The notes below the pieces were generated by a model that saw only the letters and a program-made list of their open reading frames with translations, was not told the DNA's origin and searched no databases. DNA of 43,309 nucleotides, from contig JAWQRO010000316.1 of NCBI GenBank assembly GCA_033557835.1, positions 1 through 43,309 of the forward strand, read 5' to 3'. Position 1 is the first letter of the stretch. Every line of letters starts with the position of its first letter. The translations under genes and the position numbers were made by a program. Of this stretch, positions 22,761-35,339 are shown piece by piece. This DNA comes from Helochares maculicollis (lineage: Eukaryota > Arthropoda > Insecta > Coleoptera > Hydrophilidae).

Positions 22761-23323
22761 AACCACCCACTTTTTGCGAAGAAAGGCCTTTGTGCATGAA
22801 ATTCATTTGGTTTTACTTCTTAGAACTACACTTTATTTATATTTGTTTTTTAAACAGAATTACCTACATGAAATATACGTCATTGTCCCCTCCGCTTTAT
22901 GTAGGTATAATGCAATGAAGATAGCTTATCGAAAATCGAGTAATTACAAATAAAATAGCTTAATATCTATTAAAAACCCTTGTCCTACTTTCTTTATTGT
23001 TTTTCAATTTGTATCAGCCTACCAATTACGCCTTTTCAAGTAACAAAGCACAAATTTTGGGAAATCTATCTGATTTTGTACGACATTTTAACACTTTTTA
23101 ATATTTGGTTGGTTAGCTAAGTAATTGATGTTAGCCACATACATGCTGCACATTATTATTAATAGCTTTTTGCTGTTCTGAAATTTGAAGGAGCTACGGT
23201 AAGACTATTAGTGATTGTGTGGCCAAACTGTGTGGACTATAGTAGTTTCATGAGGGAAAACAATTCCTTTGCGGTTTACCAATTCCGGACGCTTTTAAAT
23301 TCAGTTCAGTTAACTTTTCAATA
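22761..23323. other. AT-rich spacer, nothing recognised
   Basis: Only short frames that continue out of the neighbouring island; no motifs. Confidence 0.45.
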
Positions 23324-23325
23324 TA

Positions 23326-24470
23326 GCAGGTGCCCAAGTTTAAAATGTTTTTTCATGAAAAATACGCAGCTATTTAAAAACAGTGGTAAAAATTTTTTTA
23401 TTTAAAGTATTGGCCCTCGGTTTTTACACATTTTATCCATCTGTCGGGCAATTTCTGGATACTATTCCTAAAGAGAGCTTCAACCTTCATTGATATCTAT
23501 TCATCGAGCCATTTTTGTACATCCTCGAAAGTCCGGAAGTGTTGCTCAGCCAGTGCGTGTCTCATCGATCAGAAGAAGTGATAATCAGAAGGCTCCAAGT
23601 CTGGTGAATAGGGCGGGTGGGATAAGAGTTCCCAACCTCGATATCGTTTCTTTGACCATTTTGGTCGAATGTGCAGGACCGTTGTCATACTGCAGAATGA
23701 CTTTGCTGTGTCTTCGAGTCCATTCTGGGCATTTTTCGATCAATGCGTGGTTTAAATTGATCATTTGTTGTTGGTAGCGGACGGTGATAACTGTTTCGCC
23801 AGGTTTGAGAAGCTCGTAGTACATTACTCCCTTCTGATTCCACCACACACACAGCACTATCTTCCTCTCAAAACGATTCGGTTTTGTACTCGATGTTGAT
23901 GGTTGTCCTGGCATTACCCACGATTTGTTACGTTTGGGATTCTCAAAATATATCCATTATTCATCGCCAGTTACAACTCGATGCAAAATACCTTTCTTTT
24001 GTGGCGTAAATGCAGCATTTCGTCCACAGTTTTTCGTCTTTCCGTCACTTGTTACTTCAGTTTGTGTGGAACCCATTTTCGAACATATTGCATCTTCGGC
24101 ATGGGTCTCAGGCCATTGGAAATGGCTTGCCGAGTGACAATTAACTGCTCCGTCATCATTTGTTGTGTTTGTGTATCGTCTTCATCCAATAATGCTTGTA
24201 AATCGACGTCTTTAAAGTTTTTTTGTCTATTTTCACGTTCTTTATTATTAACATTGAAATCGCTACTGTTGAACGTTGAAACCAGCGTTCACAAGTCTTG
24301 ACAGCTGGAGCAAGATCGCCGTAATTTTCTACAAGAATTTCATGACTCTCCGAGGTTTTTTCTCTTGATTGAACCTGAAAATCATTACATGCCTCAAATG
24401 CTCTTTACTTGGTTCCAAATTCGACATGTTTAATACGAAAAAGAAGTATGCTACTAACTTGCTCACCTGG
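23326..24470 (-). mobile_element. Full-length inactive mariner element, mellifera-like
   Basis: The element is about 1,145 bp with matching ends. The left end starts gcaggtgcccaagtt; the right end, read inward, starts ccaggtgagcaagtt. Both are flanked by TA (23,324-23,325 and 24,471-24,472), the mariner target duplication. The transposase begins at Met 24,427 (MSNLEPSKEHLRHV) and ends with KTEGQYFK and a stop at 23,398-23,400. Length and ends fit a complete mariner. Confidence 0.92.
23398..24427 (-). pseudogene. Transposase of the 23-24 kb mariner, broken
   Basis: Order of readable blocks: MSNLEPSKEHLRHV, an ERWFQR-like HTH segment, LQALLDEDDTQTQQMM, ISNGLRPMPKMQ, KGILHRVVTGDE, then PKRNKSWVMPGQPSTSS, IVLCVWWNQKGVMYYELLKPG, KVILQYDNGPAHS, PPYSPDLEPSDYHFF, and a LPDRWIKCVKTEGQYF tail. 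All three catalytic aspartates are present, with 34 residues between the last two. The Lys of GDEKW is a TAA stop, the Arg after DYHFF is a TGA stop, and there are several frameshifts in the N-terminal third and near 23,640. The longest surviving frame is 23,914-23,585. Confidence 0.9.
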
Positions 24471-24472
24471 TA

Positions 24473-25572
24473 TACGTCTAAGTACTACTAATAAGCAAAT
24501 TTTCTTTTAAGGAATGCCTGGTTTTGATATCTGTGGTGGCCTACTTAAGCCGCTACATGATATTTTTCACTTAATATTGTTATAAGACACTCTTCTTCAT
24601 TTAGGTAAAGCATAATATCATCAACTTTTTATTTTTCCCAATAATGGTAAACATATTGAGAACAATCGATTTGAAACATAAATATTAGTTAGTATTTTGT
24701 TCCCAAAAAAGTTGCTCAGGCCTATTGAAATTTTACATGGCTTTACGGATTGTGTCAATTTCATTATTTATATGTGATCAACAATATTTTCGTACCTCAT
24801 GGCAATTGAAAGCCTACAATGACGCCACAACTCTAGAGGATTATTCGATCTGTTGTAGTTATGCTTTTAGAAAGTCCACACGACATGGACATTCTGTTCT
24901 TAATAAACCTTTATTGAATACATTTGAATTCTTGCATTGGAGCAATCAATTTTAGTGATCATCACTTGTAGCTTTGTACATATTTACTAACCATTTTGTG
25001 CCTAGTTGATAGATTCATGATTCTTCGTTGTCAAACGTCTTCCAGAATGGCATTTAATGCAAGTCTTGATGATAAAAAGAAGTAATTTAAATCGAATTCT
25101 CAGATTTATATTTGCTAACGTTTAACTGATTTTGTTGATTTGACAACATTTGATTTTCTCTCCCACGCAGAGTTATATCTTCATCGATAGTGAAAATCTT
25201 CAACAATTCATTAAAAATTATCGAGATTAAGGAAGAAGTGCCAACATTTGTACATAGTACTTCAGTATTTGACTAATAAGTCAGTTTTCTGTCTTTGTAT
25301 TTAGAAATATTAAATTGTAACAAAAGTTGTCTACAGTAAAATCTGAGTCTCTAGCTGCCAATCTTGTAATATATTAACTACAAAAGATATTACTTCGTCA
25401 ACTATGCCAAAATCGTGATAAATGTAATTGAAATTTGCATAAAAACTATCAAATTCATGATAGAATAAAGCTATCAGGATTCACGGGCTAAGCCATGTTT
25501 AAGCAAACGCCTTGAATTGACTAGATTCGTATGGTCTTCTCAAGCTTTGTGTCGAATCTGATGACAAAATAG
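24473..25572. other. AT-rich stretch, nothing recognised
   Basis: A 76-codon plus-strand frame at 24,725-24,955 has no known motif. Confidence 0.45.
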
Positions 25573-25743
25573 TATGTTCGTGTTTGGAGAGTTCTGCAAG
25601 ACAATGAAATCATTTCACCGTTGTATAGATGGTACATCACTGACTATAAAGAGTTCCTAAAAATAACATCAACGCTTGAAAAAATCCATGTGGATGTTAA
25701 TATGCCTGTGGCCCATGCTCTCGTGAGGAAAGTACAACCGTAA
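25573..25743 (+). pseudogene. Short unassigned frame with protein-like composition
   Basis: A 56-codon frame between a TAG at 25,570 and a TAA at 25,741 contains YVRVWRVLQDNEIISPLYRW and then a KIHVDVNMPVAHALVRKVQP end. It has no start codon near its beginning. After the TAA the same frame reads on briefly with PHPENITTEL. I cannot assign a family. It may be an old transposon scrap or chance. Confidence 0.15.
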
Positions 25744-26760
25744 TATTTCGATCCGCATCCGGAAAATATTACCACAGAACTATGACATTATTTGATTAAC
25801 CATAACAGAATATTTCACCCAAGCGAGAATAGACAATTCGATTCGAAAGGCAAAAACAGTTGTCACAGACGAAAGGGAGGATTTTAACGGCTCAAGATTT
25901 TTAAACGCGTCTCGAACCGAATCTGTTGAACGAAACAAGCCACGCGTTCCCTAAAAGACGAAAGACAATAAATATTTTAAAAAAGAAAGAAATAAAAGAG
26001 ATTTAGGACGGGTCAGAGACGAATTGGCGTTATTCTGCGAACGTATAGTTCCTTTTATGGCCTTACTTTTGTGGATGAAAGGCCTTATTCAATAATAAAT
26101 CCTCAGTAGCTTTTCTTTTACCTACCACTCACACTTATCCTATACATATTAATAGTGCTTAATTGGACCGTTTCGATCAGAAAGTTTAACCCTACGTTCA
26201 TCTTATTGAATCTGTAAATCAGTTCTGTTGCTTCAACAAAGGAAACGACAAAGGTAAAAACTAATAGGTTGGGTAAATAAATAAACAGGAATCATGGCAG
26301 ACAACAATAGCAATTCTGAGTAGTTTGAAAAAAGTGTGATGTTTGTCCCGTACTGCATTAGATCCCATATCGTGATATATTTGAACAGTTTGAAACAAAA
26401 AGGAATATAATGGTATCGGAGTAAACACAGTTTGTAATTTCCCTTCTCTATTACTCAAATGCCCTTATATATCATTTTAACGGTTTGTAATAAAGTAGTT
26501 AGGTATCAGAGTTTCGAAGTATTAGTGGCACTTGGCTCACAACAATGCAATGCGAGATTTAAAATTTAAAATAATCGCCGGAGAAAAAAGTGTCCGAGTG
26601 TCCGTTGACACGCCATTGAATGCCAAGAATCGGTTTTATAGCTTCAATAATTGAAGACCAGTGTCATTATTCTCAGCTCATATATTTCTAAACAGCTGAA
26701 ATGCACAAGTTTTCAAGTTCCTCTGTTGAACAAATAGCTCAATTTGTGTTGTTTGACCGT
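25744..26760. other. Unassigned stretch, nothing recognised
   Basis: Purine-rich plus strand at about 25,940-26,010 (aaagacgaaagacaataaat). A 65-codon minus frame at 26,261-26,458 has no motif. Confidence 0.4.
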
Positions 26761-27130
26761 ATAATCAAATTCCTAGCGTGATTCCACCAATTTGTCTAAC
26801 CCCTTTCTACGTACTCCCGATGAAGGGGATTGGTATTTCTTTCATTTTTTAAATGGAACAAATATTTGCCGCGTTATTCACACCTTGGTAGTGCTGCGAG
26901 CAGAGCGGCGTGGGGCGACTTGGAGAGCATTTCATAACAAAATACAAACAGAGTGACTCACGGATACCTCGACGGTATGGAAGTGCGTGCGGAAAGGTAT
27001 TTTGATGAGGATATAGTTTTTGTTGTTATTGATCCTCGATTATCCCCCAACTTTCGCCAGAAAATTCCGGACCGCACCAATTAACGGACCGAATATTGCA
27101 TAGCATGCACGAAGTAGTACATACATATAG
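26761..27130. promoter_or_regulatory. GC-richer island, candidate regulatory segment
   Basis: Includes gctgcgagcagagcggcgtg near 26,893 and several CpGs, in AT-rich flanks. No open frame of note. Evidence is composition only. Confidence 0.2.
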
Positions 27131-27959
27131 TACATCTGTTCCGATTAAACCATACGCACGTGTGACCTATAAACAGTCACTAATGAGCCCTATTAGTCAC
27201 TGTTCCATTCATTTATGGATTATCATTACACAATTACGTTGTTTAAGGTCCTAGTAGCTCCTTGCCTTGCCTCGTCCTGCAGTACAGCTGGATTAGCCCA
27301 TTGTTGCAAGTTGTATTTGATTGGTCGTGATTGTGCGGCCTGCTTGATTATGCAAACTCGACAAAAATGCATTGCTTTATCTCCGCGTTTGTCTTTTGTA
27401 ATCGGGCTTACATTTTAATATTTGATTTTTTTAATTAAGTTTTATTACGGGTAAGTGCAAGTGGCTACGCCACCGCACCAGGAATATCCACCGTATTAGT
27501 CATCAAATTCGTTCTTACTGGGAAGTGATATCGCACAAACGGTTTTTGTATCATATATCACTTCCAAGGGCACAAATATGTAAAACAAATAGTAACAATA
27601 ATAATGCATGCATGATTTAAATGCGGCCTTATTCTGGGTTACTCATTCTCTGAGCCGTGTCAGTCCATTTTTGCGCAGCGCTAAAACCAGATAAATATTT
27701 ACATGGTCAACTAATTTCTTTCAGAGAATTTCGCTGCTAATTATGACACTTGCATGATTTATGTGGATTACTGTGTCATCAAACTTTGTCTTAGTCATTT
27801 AGGAGGGCCTCAGATTACAAACATGTTTCGGATTTAAATTTCAGCTTCCTTAATAAATCATAATTTTTGCACCTTTGCTTATGATTAATTAATTAACGAA
27901 TAAATTATGCAAAGCACAGTTTTTGATTTAGTCAGGTATAAGCAGTCCCACTAATAAAC
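27131..27959. other. TAAT-rich non-coding stretch
   Basis: Contains homeodomain-like words such as ttaattaattaac near 27,885, atttatggattatcattac near 27,211 and catgcatgcatgattta near 27,606. A 67-codon frame at 27,215-27,418 is cysteine-rich but has no known pattern. It could be conserved non-coding DNA; comparison with a relative would be needed to say. Confidence 0.2.
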
Positions 27960-29560
27960 TATAAATGTTAGTTCCAAATCATATTATCTCATTTTTATAT
28001 GAATTACTAGTTCCTTTCCAATTTTTAGTTTCCATACTAATTCACTATAGTTTTACCATTACCGTCTTATTTTATTTTATTACTTTCATTTGATGTCCAC
28101 GATTTTGACTTTCATTTCAACGTGTCAGCTTATAAATTCACTGTTAAATTATTTACAACAGCCTTCACTTGCTTGTTATCTTTCATTTTCAATTATATGC
28201 GATCCATGGCTCATTGCTTTCTCATTTCTCCCTATCTTCTTATTCCTATTGTTAACAATTAACTATCTATATCTTAAGATTCTCTATTTTCAAATAGCAC
28301 GAGTCATTAAGTTTCATTGTTAGACGCTTCTGACTTTTTCCCCAATTTCTATGACTCCTTCATCACATCTTCTTTTGTTGTGTTTGTAATTTTTACTTGT
28401 TCATAACGTTTTAAATTATAAGTCTACATTACGTTGCTTCTTTAAAAATTTTTTTCATTATGCTTGCACTTAAGTAATTTTCTACAAAGCTTAAAAGTTA
28501 ATAGTGCGGTTTGATCAAAGCGTCGGAGAACCTAGTTTTTCATTTTTGGGATTTATTTTAAAAATTCTTTGGTCTTTTGTTTTTAAGATCAACTATGACC
28601 ATTTGAAAGACACCTTTTCAGATCAACGATTTTAAAAAATATAACCACTTTTTGGATTTTTGTCATAATTTAGGCTCATTTTCGGTTTTTGAAGATTTAT
28701 CATATTTTATTTTAATTAATTTGGGTTCTTCAATGCTTTAAAAAACAATTGTTTTATAATAGCTCTGCATGAATTACATGATTCGTGTCTATGCATCACC
28801 TTCTTGAGTTTTGCATAGATTTTTGCCTCGGTTGATCCCTTCTATTTTTTCAGTGATTGTCAGATTAATTAATCAAGCCCAGAAATTACCACGCTCTTTA
28901 AATGGATATAAAGATTTCTTTGAAGAGCCTCATCCGGTTAATTTTTACGATTTGTATTTAGAATTCCTTTGAAATTCAGTTTTCTGGTTTCATGCATTTT
29001 CAGAGCTATTTTCGAAACTGATTTTCAAGATTTGATAGATTACTTTGTAGCTTTTCTACATTTCTAGCATTGACTTTCATGTCCAATATTTTCAATGCTT
29101 CTTCAACACGTTTACTATATCTTCAGAATCGTTTGCTATAAAACTTTGTGATTCCTTTTTATATTTCTAACTCAAGGTCTCTTCATAGTTTCAATTTGCA
29201 TTTTTATTATTATAATCAGTCTGAATTGTTTGCTCCACAACTTTTTGGTTACTGTTTATCGCTTATTTTCATAAGATTTCTTCAGGCTTTTATTTCAATA
29301 TTTAGTATTACAATCAAGATCTTTGTTTATCTATTTTTATATTCGTTTATTTACTTTCATGACTACGTTCTTAATATAGGCTGCTTCAAATTTTTTTGTA
29401 TTGAATCTTCACAACATTACTTAGTTAATGCAGTTTTTGCAAAATTGGTAATACTTTTTTATTTTTAAGTTTCTTGATTAATTTTCATCAGGTTAGAGGA
29501 TTCGTTGTCTTGATTTACCTTTTGAATAGTTATTTTCATATTTCATGTTTCATATCCATG
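27960..29560. other. Strongly T-biased plus strand, about 1.6 kb
   Basis: The plus strand is visibly T-rich and A-poor over the whole segment, unlike both flanks. It is full of tttca, cttc and ttttc words. Two hydrophobic frames (77 and 106 codons, at 28,090 and 29,148) are the expected result of T-rich codons. No transposase, reverse transcriptase or repeat unit was recognised on either strand. Confidence 0.5.
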
Positions 29561-31540
29561 ATTTTTCAGAACGAACTCGTAATATCTTATAATACTTGCT
29601 TAGATTGTTGTCAGCAATTCACATAAACTAATCTAACAGTCCTGTAGCAGGAATATGCTCTGAAGCTTTTTGCTAGCTGTGATTCTCTCAATAGTAAGGT
29701 ATATTGCTTTTATATATATTAAAATTCTTAGTAGCGACATGTTTCTGGATGTTAGAAGCTCAAGTGGTCGCTCTTAATTTTGGAGCAAAGAAATTGGCTT
29801 GATTGCTTAATAATATATGTAATCAAAACATTCGTGTTATTTGTTTCTATTTTCTTTAAAGAGCGATATTTTAGAATGGAAGTTGCTAAATTCTCCTCTC
29901 AAGCTTGATATATAACGCACATATGTAGAATGATGAGAATTTATGCAATAGTAAACAATAAGGTAAATTAAATCAAATGATTCTTTAAATTAGTGGCATG
30001 AATACTCGTAGAAATTTGTCTAGGAATAAAAATATAAAACAATTACGCATATAAATCTAGCTTTAAAAGCAGTAAAATAAACATAAATCTATTTTAATAA
30101 AATATTCTATTAGTAAATTGAAAAATATGAAGAAATATACTTGCACAAATAGTTAGATCATTGTCTTAGAGTACCAAATATACATCAAATATACATTAAA
30201 TATACATCACATAGTTTCGGTTTAGTTGCTACTTTTGTATTGTGGATAAAACTGGTAGCAACTGCCGAATAATCTGAATAACAATGAAATTGTTACAGTT
30301 AGAAATTCAATTTATGAGCAATTTTTTATTTAAACTGATTACAATAAAAACACCAAGATAATTCTTACGACTTTATAGAAAATCAATTGCGAAAATGATT
30401 CAGCTCAACAACAACAATTTTCGGGCTCATTTGAGCAATTTATTTGTTTTTTAAGCTACGTTTTAGTGAGGCATTTTCAAACATTTTGAAAATAAATTGA
30501 TATGAAACAACAAAATTAACGAGCAAAATGTTCATTATAATATTGAAATTATTCTTATGATGAAATTAATAATTGCAGAGGAATAAACAAGGCTTAACTC
30601 TTTCAATGGCAATAACATTTGCTTTTCTTGTGTTCCTACTGTTATTAAAACAATCTGTAGGGGATTGCCCTACACTCATAGCATTATACTTAATGGAATT
30701 TATATTTGCTGACTAATAAATTTCCCCAATTTTCCTCTGCTGTAGTACCGAAACAAGTATAAATTATTTTTTATGCAAATTAATATGTAGATGTGTTTTT
30801 ATTGCAAACCTCACGTTATAACTAAGATAGATTAACAGCTACAGAAAAACTTGCATTCAAATGCTTACATATGTACAAAGTCTATATCGGATGTCAACGA
30901 TCCTAACGTCTCTTAATCCTTTCAGTATAGAATAATGGGCTCTTCAGCGAATTTTTTACTTTATAAGATGTTGATGAGTTGAGGCAGATCAAGTTATAAA
31001 GATGTGATGGTCTTTTTTTGGTGGTGAATGCTTCAGTGCATTAGTTTTTGCTCCAAATTAATTAAGATCTATCTTTAACGCTTATAAATATGTCACTCTT
31101 TGGCTTCTATTTTTGCATATGTCTTAATATTTCATGCGTTTGCTTTCCTGATATATTGTACTGTTGTTAGTACTAAACAATTTAAACGTAGTAAAACCGT
31201 ATTTATCAAAAGAAAAAGTTTACACAAACAAGGTTACAGTATTGATTATAAAGAGAAGCATAAATGGAGACAAAGATCAAGAATATTTCATGCATTCCAA
31301 GAAAGTAACAGGTCCTTAAAACCCTAACTTGATAGCTGCCTAAAGTCGATGGTCTGTTAGTAATAATTATATTATATACATTACAAGAACAATATTCCGA
31401 ACAACACAGGGGCAGAGTGAGCATCATCATAATAAAAATGGTCGAGTTATTGTTTCTGTTAAACACATAAAGAATTTATGGGTGCACGTATACTTGACCA
31501 TAAAGTGCTGCCAGCAGCTGTAATAATATTAAAGATGGCC
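29561..31540. other. AT-rich stretch, little recognised
   Basis: Frames at 31,100-31,327 and 31,206-31,466 overlap in opposite directions and lack motifs. One small tandem repeat is listed separately. Confidence 0.45.
30176..30208. repeat. Three tandem 11-bp units
   Basis: aaatatacatc, aaatatacatt and aaatatacatc follow each other without spacers. Confidence 0.9.
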
Positions 31541-32130
31541 CCCGAACACAATGCAAAGGCGCTTTTCGGGCGGGCGTCTTGATGTCTCTTTCATTATTGT
31601 TATGTTAAAATTTCGAGGATATTACTTGAATAGCGGTTGTTTATGGGTTTCGTGTAATGGAATAGGGGCGGGGGAGCAATTCCCAGATAATTGCCATCGC
31701 GATTTCTTCGTACGTACGAACATATGTAAACAATCATGTCATCGTCGTCCTTTAGCCGTAAAAAATTGTCGTTTCCTCCTTTCCTTCCCCCTGTTTTTAT
31801 CCCTTGCCCGGCGCGTTGGTTTTCCTCATTTTCGTCCTTTATGAAGCTCGGCCAGCCCGTCGAGTTCAGTTGCCTGGTTACCTCGAATTCAGGATCTACT
31901 CTCTTTCAGAGCAATCAGCCTCCAAATATAGAACTGCCGAGGAGCAGAAAATTCATCATCCAGCTTTCGACTATGAAGCCTCCTCACTTAAAAAACTTTT
32001 TCAATGTAACGTCGTTAGGAGGTTGTCGGAAAACGCGGAGGGAAGTTATAAGGGACGGCTAAAGAGGGGTAGGGGTGGTGATGAGTGAAGAGCGAAGCGC
32101 GGTGTCTTTCACGGGAGTTTTGAAGCTCAA
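31541..32130. promoter_or_regulatory. GC-richer island, candidate regulatory segment or exon
   Basis: Marked rise in GC and CpG, including tcgtacgtacga near 31,709 and gcccggcgcgttgg near 31,806. Three overlapping plus-strand frames of 94-108 codons occupy 31,551-32,088. None shows a domain, and they conflict. Pyrimidine tract cctcctttccttccccctgt sits near 31,774. It may be an enhancer, promoter or exon; only composition supports it. Confidence 0.25.
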
Positions 32131-34446
32131 TCAAATCAATTTCTTTCTGTTTGATGTTAATTGTTGAAAAGGATGAACTGTCAGAATCGTTATTTGCAGC
32201 CGGTTGGGCGAGGAAGCTTTTTATTTCATTAATTTGTGCGTAGAATTCGAAACCATCAATAAGAGGTGACTCATTTAATTATTATGATTAATCAGCGTTG
32301 CTAAGTAAGAAATATGCGCAAAAAGCACCAATGGGCTGCGTTGCGCGCGCTGCTGGGACACCAAAAGATGCGGGTAGGGTAATAAAACGACTAATGTAAT
32401 AGCATAATTGAAGCGTAGATTATTATATATCCATGAATACAATATGTTGTGCAGGAGAATTATTATTTTAAAACATTTAAGTATACTTTGCTCAAACTAG
32501 TTCGCAAGCATTTCTAATATATAATTTTGCCCAGTCGCATTGCAAATGGTCCTAGAAGTCAGTGAAACTCGCAAATGCACACAGAAAATTTTCTGTGCAT
32601 AACTAATTTCTTTATCACTCTTATTATTATTTAATTACCAATTTTCGTGCATCCTTATCGAATGAATAAATCTTAAATCTAATGCACAAGGTTATATTGT
32701 TGTAAATCAGACATTTTTAATAGTTTTTTAATGACAAAACAGCGCAGCAATTATTAACGAGCTGAGCTGATTTCATTAAATTTGTGCTAATTAGGGTCGA
32801 CAGTCGTTGGGTTGTTAAATTACGTTAAAGACAAATGCACTAATTAATATATAATCGGTTTTTGTTAGCGATTTTGACGGGCATAAAATTTTCTTAAATT
32901 AATCAAGTACAACAAGCGGAAAATAAGCAGTCTATCTGCAGTGTGTTCATCCAAAACAGCACTCGTTCTTAAATTACTAAACACTGTGAAGCAGCCAACC
33001 AACTACCTAGTTGCAGCTCTGTAGCATAAGTAGTTTTTTGTTATTACTACGATTTTGAGAAGCTAAAATTAGCAAGCCATCTTTCACATTTGTCTTCAGT
33101 TGAATAATTAACAATTCAACTTGCTTAGCAGATATCATTTTATACCTGAATGAACTTTCATTTCATTAAGGAACGTTAAAAGCTAATAATCGATAATGAC
33201 ATTGGGCTGCTGAAAGAAGAGCAGGTAGTAAGCAATCTATTTGCGATGATTCATCTATCAACAGTATGTGCATAATATAGTATATAGTAGTTTAGCAGGA
33301 ATCCTCCGCTTAGCGCTGCGTTACTCAACAGTGTCTGTATGCACGATATGTAGACTCACATATACAATATGTATGTACAGCAATATGAGATAGGTAGGTA
33401 CAGGCTGCAGTCAGGCTTCACTTTTTATGCCGCTGAATACCTTCTAATTACATATGTACATAACTAAAGAGTTATTACATACATTAGTATGGAACTGAAG
33501 TGGCTAGTCACAAATTTATCTACCAGAACCATCAGCGAGTTCGTTTCACGCGTAAATTTTTATTATTCTGTTAAACGAGAACGCTTAAATTATCTCTTTA
33601 TTGTTGTATTGCTCGTAAAAAATACGCGTTTTGTATCCTGTTTGTATTAGGCGCTTTTTTCGATTTAATCGCTGTCATTACTTCACCCAAGCACGGCGCG
33701 AAACGACCGAATATTTAAATTACATTTTTTTTGTAAAATACTAGTCTTGAACCAAATAACACAATCTGCGGCTGAGCTTGCTGTAATTGCTGATTGCTAA
33801 GTGGTTAAATTATTGTCGTTTAGCACAAATGAAACCTATTACATGCGGGAGCTGTTTTTGTGGATGGTATAGAGGGTGTACCAGTTGATTATTCAATCAG
33901 TGGTCTTGCAGACAATGATGCTTCTTAACATGTCGCTCTTTCCTCTTCCCTGTAAAGTTAATGTACAAATAAGTTGAATTTCGATTTGAATAAGCATAAA
34001 TTGTATATTTAATGTAACAGAGTTTGATAAAGAGAATGAAACTGAGGGCTCATAATTAATCAAAAAAGCAAAGATAAAAGGTAGCTAAGCTAAGTATGTA
34101 AGTTAATTTTTGCCTGTCAGGAAAATTATGTACGTAGGAAACTGAATTAATACTACTTCAAAATTGAAATGTTTAAATTGCCCATAACAGTTAAAAGGAA
34201 GGAACTCTAATTCAATTTCCTCATTTGAAAGATAAAATAAATATATTTTCAGACAAATGTTATGTCTATCGATTCTGAATTGTTTCAATACATGGACATA
34301 TTTATTTTCACGTAACCATTATGGTTTATTTTTACAAATAATGAGGGTAGACCAAAGAAGAAATGTCGAAGACAAATTATTTTTTATTTTGTGACTTAGG
34401 TATATTTGTCTTTAGTAGGTTATAACTGAATTCTTGGAAATTTATT
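32131..34446. other. Non-coding stretch rich in TAAT and ATTA words
   Basis: Between 32,590 and 33,170 there are many homeodomain core words (tttaattaccaatttt, gtgctaattagggtc, actaattaatat) and few low-complexity runs. Near 33,355-33,475 palindromic words such as acatatgtacat recur. No open frame longer than 61 codons. This resembles conserved intergenic DNA of developmental loci, but that is an impression. Confidence 0.25.
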
Positions 34447-35335
34447 ATGGAACCATACAATACGCAACAACTTGTTAAAGTTATCGAGGTTTTTTTTTAT
34501 TCTTGTCGACTATCAATTTTTATAACGTCCGTAAATATGGGCGACATTTAAATTCAAGATCAGCCCCCACAGCCTTCTTGATTAGGATTTTGGTGGGTTG
34601 TTTTGAGAAACAATGTCTGATCGTCCTGGAAGAGGTGCCCATCGACAGGTTCGCACTGAAGACAACGTGGAAACCCTGCGCCAGAGTGTTGCAGATGATC
34701 TATATGTCTCAACAGCCAATTGTACTTTGCGTAGAGTTTTAAAGTTAGATCTTAAAATGTACCCATACAAAATTCAAATTATGCAAACCTGCTACCGCAA
34801 AACTACCAACAACGACTACCATACGCTTATACGTTTTACACAATTAGCACTACAAATTGAATTTTTAAATAATGCTTTCATGTCGGAAGGAGCATTTCCA
34901 TTTAACTGATTATGTCACTAAACTGTATATTTCTGGGCTTTGAAAGTCCAAGGGCAATACACCAGTACCAGTTGCACCCATTCAAATGTACTGTTTGGTG
35001 GGGTGTTATGGCCAATGAAGTAACATTTCTTGGAGTATGAGGATGGAACCCCCGAAACGATTTCCAAAGCTTCTTATAGAGCAATGATCGAAAACTGATT
35101 GGTGCCAATGGCGGAGAATAATCCTTATTTGTTCCTAACTTTTTTATAGGAATATTTAAAATACAAAGTGTATAAGCCAGAGACCACTTGATAGCTGAAG
35201 CAGAATACTCGAGATGAAATACTGAGCCCTCATCCAGATATATTACTTGGTGTAATGCAAAATGCGTTAAAAGAGCCGATCTCTGTAGACCCCAGAAGAA
35301 GAATCTTCCAACAATTTTTGACTATATTTAATTAA
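34447..35335 (+). pseudogene. Decayed Tc1/mariner-superfamily transposase of a second lineage
   Basis: A start-like MEPYNTQQLVKVIEVF at 34,447 matches the N-terminus of a common insect transposase lineage (MEkYs..QlV.iVe.F). Then, in a shifted frame, come VRKYGRHLNSRSAPT and, after another shift near 34,612, DRPGRGAHRQVRTEDNVETL, LRRVLKLDLKMYPYKIQ, LNNAFMSEGAFPFN (family NNLLMSDEAHFHLNG; the catalytic Asp reads Glu). CTHSNVLFGGVLWPM (family SPKVTVWCAV) and YRAMIENxL follow. The stretch with the second catalytic Asp is deleted. The tail resumes at YLKYKVYKPETT, then VMQNALKEP and an end near 35,331. There are multiple stops, frameshifts and an internal deletion. No terminal repeats were seen. 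Confidence 0.85.
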
Positions 35336-35339
35336 TCCA

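Noticed and set aside
23490..24301. Several plus-strand frames of 70-132 codons
   Set aside because: They are antisense shadows of the mariner transposase on the minus strand.
31551..32088. Three overlapping plus-strand frames of 94-108 codons
   Set aside because: They conflict with one another, no known domain is seen, and they lie in a GC-rich island where such frames are expected.
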